5,369 nucleotides of DNA, from positions 1-5,369 of the forward strand of contig JABURN010000086.1 of assembly GCA_014762585.1 (NCBI GenBank). Reading direction: 5' to 3'. The translations under genes and the position numbers were made by a program. This document shows positions 5,168 to 5,369 of the stretch, piece by piece. The first letter of the stretch is position 1, and every line of letters starts with the position of its first letter. The notes below the pieces were generated by a model, which had not been told where the DNA came from, did no database searches, and worked only from the letters and a program-made list of their open reading frames with translations. Source of the stretch: Methylophaga sp. (GTDB lineage: Bacteria > Pseudomonadota > Gammaproteobacteria > Nitrosococcales > Methylophagaceae).

Positions 5168-5369
5168 ATGCTAGCGCGTCTTGGTCGAGGCCTTTACCGG
5201 CATCGCTGGCTGTTGATGCGCCGTACGGTACAAATCTGCATTTTGCTAGCGTTCCTTATTTATATCCCAGGTTACGGCAAAATCGCAGAAGGTAATTTAT
5301 CCTCCAGCCTCTGGTTCGGTGAGCTGAAACTGACCGATCCCTTTATTTTGCTCCAGTCTTTTTTTGCTG
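5168..5369 (+). CDS. mauN: NapH-like membrane ferredoxin MauN, 5' part only
   Basis: Only the first 67 codons lie in the window; the frame is open to the right edge. The N-terminus has a basic, positive-inside stretch (RHRWLLMRR, residues 11-19), then a hydrophobic segment at about 21-37 and the motif LTDPFILLQS (55-64). That motif is typical of the first loop and second membrane segment of NapH/MauN-type proteins. Full members have four membrane spans and two [4Fe-4S] motifs in the C-terminal half, none of which is visible here. Position right after mauM, as in known mau operons, supports the call. In Methylobacterium extorquens AM1 mauN is dispensable for growth on methylamine. Confidence 0.9.
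   Translation, partial: MLARLGRGLYRHRWLLMRRTVQICILLAFLIYIPGYGKIAEGNLSSSLWFGELKLTDPFILLQSFFA

Overview
This window is most of a methylamine utilisation (mau) operon from a Gram-negative methylotroph. Eight genes lie head to tail on the + strand: mauB, mauE, mauD, mauA, mauG, mauL, mauM and the first 67 codons of mauN, which runs off the right edge. The strongest evidence is MauA. Its two tryptophans that form tryptophan tryptophylquinone (TTQ), the twelve cysteines of the six known disulfides and the key aspartates all align, with one constant offset, to the mature Paracoccus denitrificans enzyme. Base composition looks close to 50% GC by eye. The order B-E-D-A-G-L-M-N, with no amicyanin gene (mauC) and no mauJ between mauA and mauG, is the arrangement known from Methylophilus methylotrophus W3A1 and Methylobacillus, not the mauFBEDACJGLMN order of Methylobacterium extorquens. 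I infer a Methylophilaceae-like or possibly Methylophaga-like proteobacterium. The sequence alone does not settle the genus.

Layout: positions 1-66 are an AT-rich stretch with a strong ribosome binding site for mauB; mauF would be expected just to the left. mauB (67-1245) encodes the heavy subunit of methylamine dehydrogenase (MADH). mauE (1249-1797) and mauD (1820-2452) encode a membrane protein and a thioredoxin-fold protein needed to mature the light subunit. mauA (2496-3062) encodes the TTQ-bearing light subunit. mauG (3087-4091) encodes the di-haem enzyme that completes TTQ. mauL (4097-4459) encodes a small periplasmic cupredoxin-like protein. mauM (4482-5165) and mauN (5168 onward) encode NapG/NapH-like iron-sulfur proteins. 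Gaps are 2 to 43 bases and I see no terminator, so one polycistronic message is likely.

How it works together: MauB and MauA form the periplasmic enzyme that oxidises methylamine to formaldehyde and ammonia. MauD and MauE probably handle disulfide formation or isomerisation in the cysteine-rich MauA. MauG oxidises the precursor to finish TTQ. Electrons leave MADH to a copper protein or cytochrome that must be encoded elsewhere, because no canonical amicyanin gene is present here. MauM and MauN resemble a membrane-linked ferredoxin pair whose role is undefined.

The system is known, but several details deserve a second look: a MauG that lacks the equivalents of Trp199 and the calcium ligand Asn66 of the Paracoccus enzyme, a MauA with two extra cysteines placed to form a seventh disulfide, a MauL with a rearranged copper-site loop, and two strong inverted repeats inside the 5' parts of mauG and mauE.
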